Below the pieces are notes generated by a model. The model did no database searches. It saw only the letters and a program-made list of their open reading frames with translations, and had not been told where the DNA came from. DNA of 42,972 nucleotides from Bacillota bacterium (lineage in GTDB: Bacteria > Bacillota > Clostridia > Peptostreptococcales > Anaerovoracaceae), in NCBI GenBank assembly GCA_022769485.1, contig JALEJU010000004.1, forward strand, positions 1-42,972. The letters run 5' to 3'. Positions 42,734-42,972 of this stretch are shown in pieces. Position 1 is the stretch's first letter, and the number at the start of each line of letters is the position of its first letter. The position numbers were made by a program, and so were the translations under genes.

Positions 42734-42972
42734 ATGGGTCTTAATGACATTCATAGTTTAGCGCATTCAAAATGGAATTGCAAATATCACATTGTATTCG
42801 CGCCGAAATACAGAAGGCAAGTTTTCTACGGAGAAAAAAAGAGGGAAATAGGTAAAATTCTAAGGACATTGTGTGAGTGGAAAGGCGTGAATATTATCGA
42901 AGCCGAAGTTTGTCCAGATCATGTACATTTGCTCGTAGAGATACCACCGAAGATGAAGGTTTCAGCATTTGT
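42734..42972 (+). CDS. tnpA: IS200-family Y1 transposase TnpA, 5' part
   Basis: The first 79 codons of an IS200/IS605 TnpA, a single-strand-specific HUH transposase with one catalytic tyrosine. The protein opens GLNDIHSLAHSKWNCKYHIVFAPKYRR, where KYH-I-VF-x-PKYRR is the family's first strand, and CPDHVHLLVEIPPK carries the HxH (HUH) metal-binding pair. The catalytic Tyr is beyond the window edge. ATG 42734 has AAGGAGG seven bases upstream, sequestered in a stem. No sign of damage in the visible part. Confidence 0.95.
   Translation, partial: MGLNDIHSLAHSKWNCKYHIVFAPKYRRQVFYGEKKREIGKILRTLCEWKGVNIIEAEVCPDHVHLLVEIPPKMKVSAF

Larger units (their letters stand above)
42616..42972 (+). mobile_element. 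IS200/IS605-type insertion sequence, left part
   Basis: The left end of an IS200-like element that runs off the window. A perfect 9-bp hairpin (aaccccgcg 42618-42626 with cgcggggtt 42632-42640, loop ttaga) is the sort of subterminal structure recognised by Y1 transposases, and it lies about 94 bases before the transposase start. It begins directly after the yebC terminator, a common target zone for such elements. Confidence 0.9.

Overview
The window looks like part of a low-to-mid GC, anaerobic Gram-positive (Firmicutes, class Clostridia) chromosome. The evidence is the order dgt-like / dnaG / sigA / trmK-nif3 / rnpB, the rpsO-pnp pair, AGGAGG-type ribosome binding sites throughout, a DUF1836 regulator, a 1416-aa 2-hydroxyacyl-CoA-dehydratase-activator-like protein and a YebC homologue. 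I cannot name the genus. No rRNA or tRNA gene was seen.

Region 1 (1-8.4 kb) is an AT-richer accessory island. It opens with the C-terminal part of a large serine recombinase. Next come three 29-bp direct repeats, a putative PD-(D/E)XK/DUF4268 protein, a deletion derivative of an IS3-family element, an XRE-RhuM pair, a three-gene cluster (unknown 512-aa protein, HEAT-like protein, VOC protein), a DUF1697 protein and a CDP-alcohol phosphatidyltransferase. The spaces between hold gene debris: an orphan HVETVVL peptide tail, and an internally deleted copy of the 512-aa gene.

Region 2 (8.4-20.2 kb) is a metabolic and regulatory stretch. It has a flavin reductase, a QueG-like iron-sulfur protein, sfsA, a decayed metallophosphoesterase, an EamA transporter, a polar amino-acid ABC importer with no adjacent ATPase, a membrane-anchored pseudokinase, a DUF1836 regulator divergent from an acyl-CoA-synthetase-like gene across an array of GTTTTAAAAAC-like sites, a DUF255 thioredoxin-fold protein and a NimA-like flavoprotein.

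Region 3 (20.2-33.2 kb) is core information processing: rpsO, pnp with a long structured leader, a polysaccharide deacetylase, an M16 peptidase, dut, a catalase-fold protein that lacks the usual heme-site residues, a dGTPase-like HD protein, dnaG, sigA, a TrmK-Nif3 fusion and RNase P RNA.

Region 4 (33.2-43 kb) has a LuxR-type regulator, a DUF2975-like membrane protein with a YozG-like XRE regulator behind a palindromic operator, a MATE transporter, the giant activase-like protein, yebC, and the left end of an IS200/IS605-type insertion sequence that runs off the window.

The most noteworthy observations are the catalase homologue with Cys at the proximal-Tyr position, the in-frame TrmK-Nif3 fusion that keeps a ribosome binding site and start at the junction, the DUF1836 operator array, the pseudokinase beside an orphan amino-acid importer, and the long stem ahead of pnp. 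I did not find a clear-cut new multi-gene system. The best candidates are the XRE-RhuM / DUF4268 island and the DUF1836 regulon.
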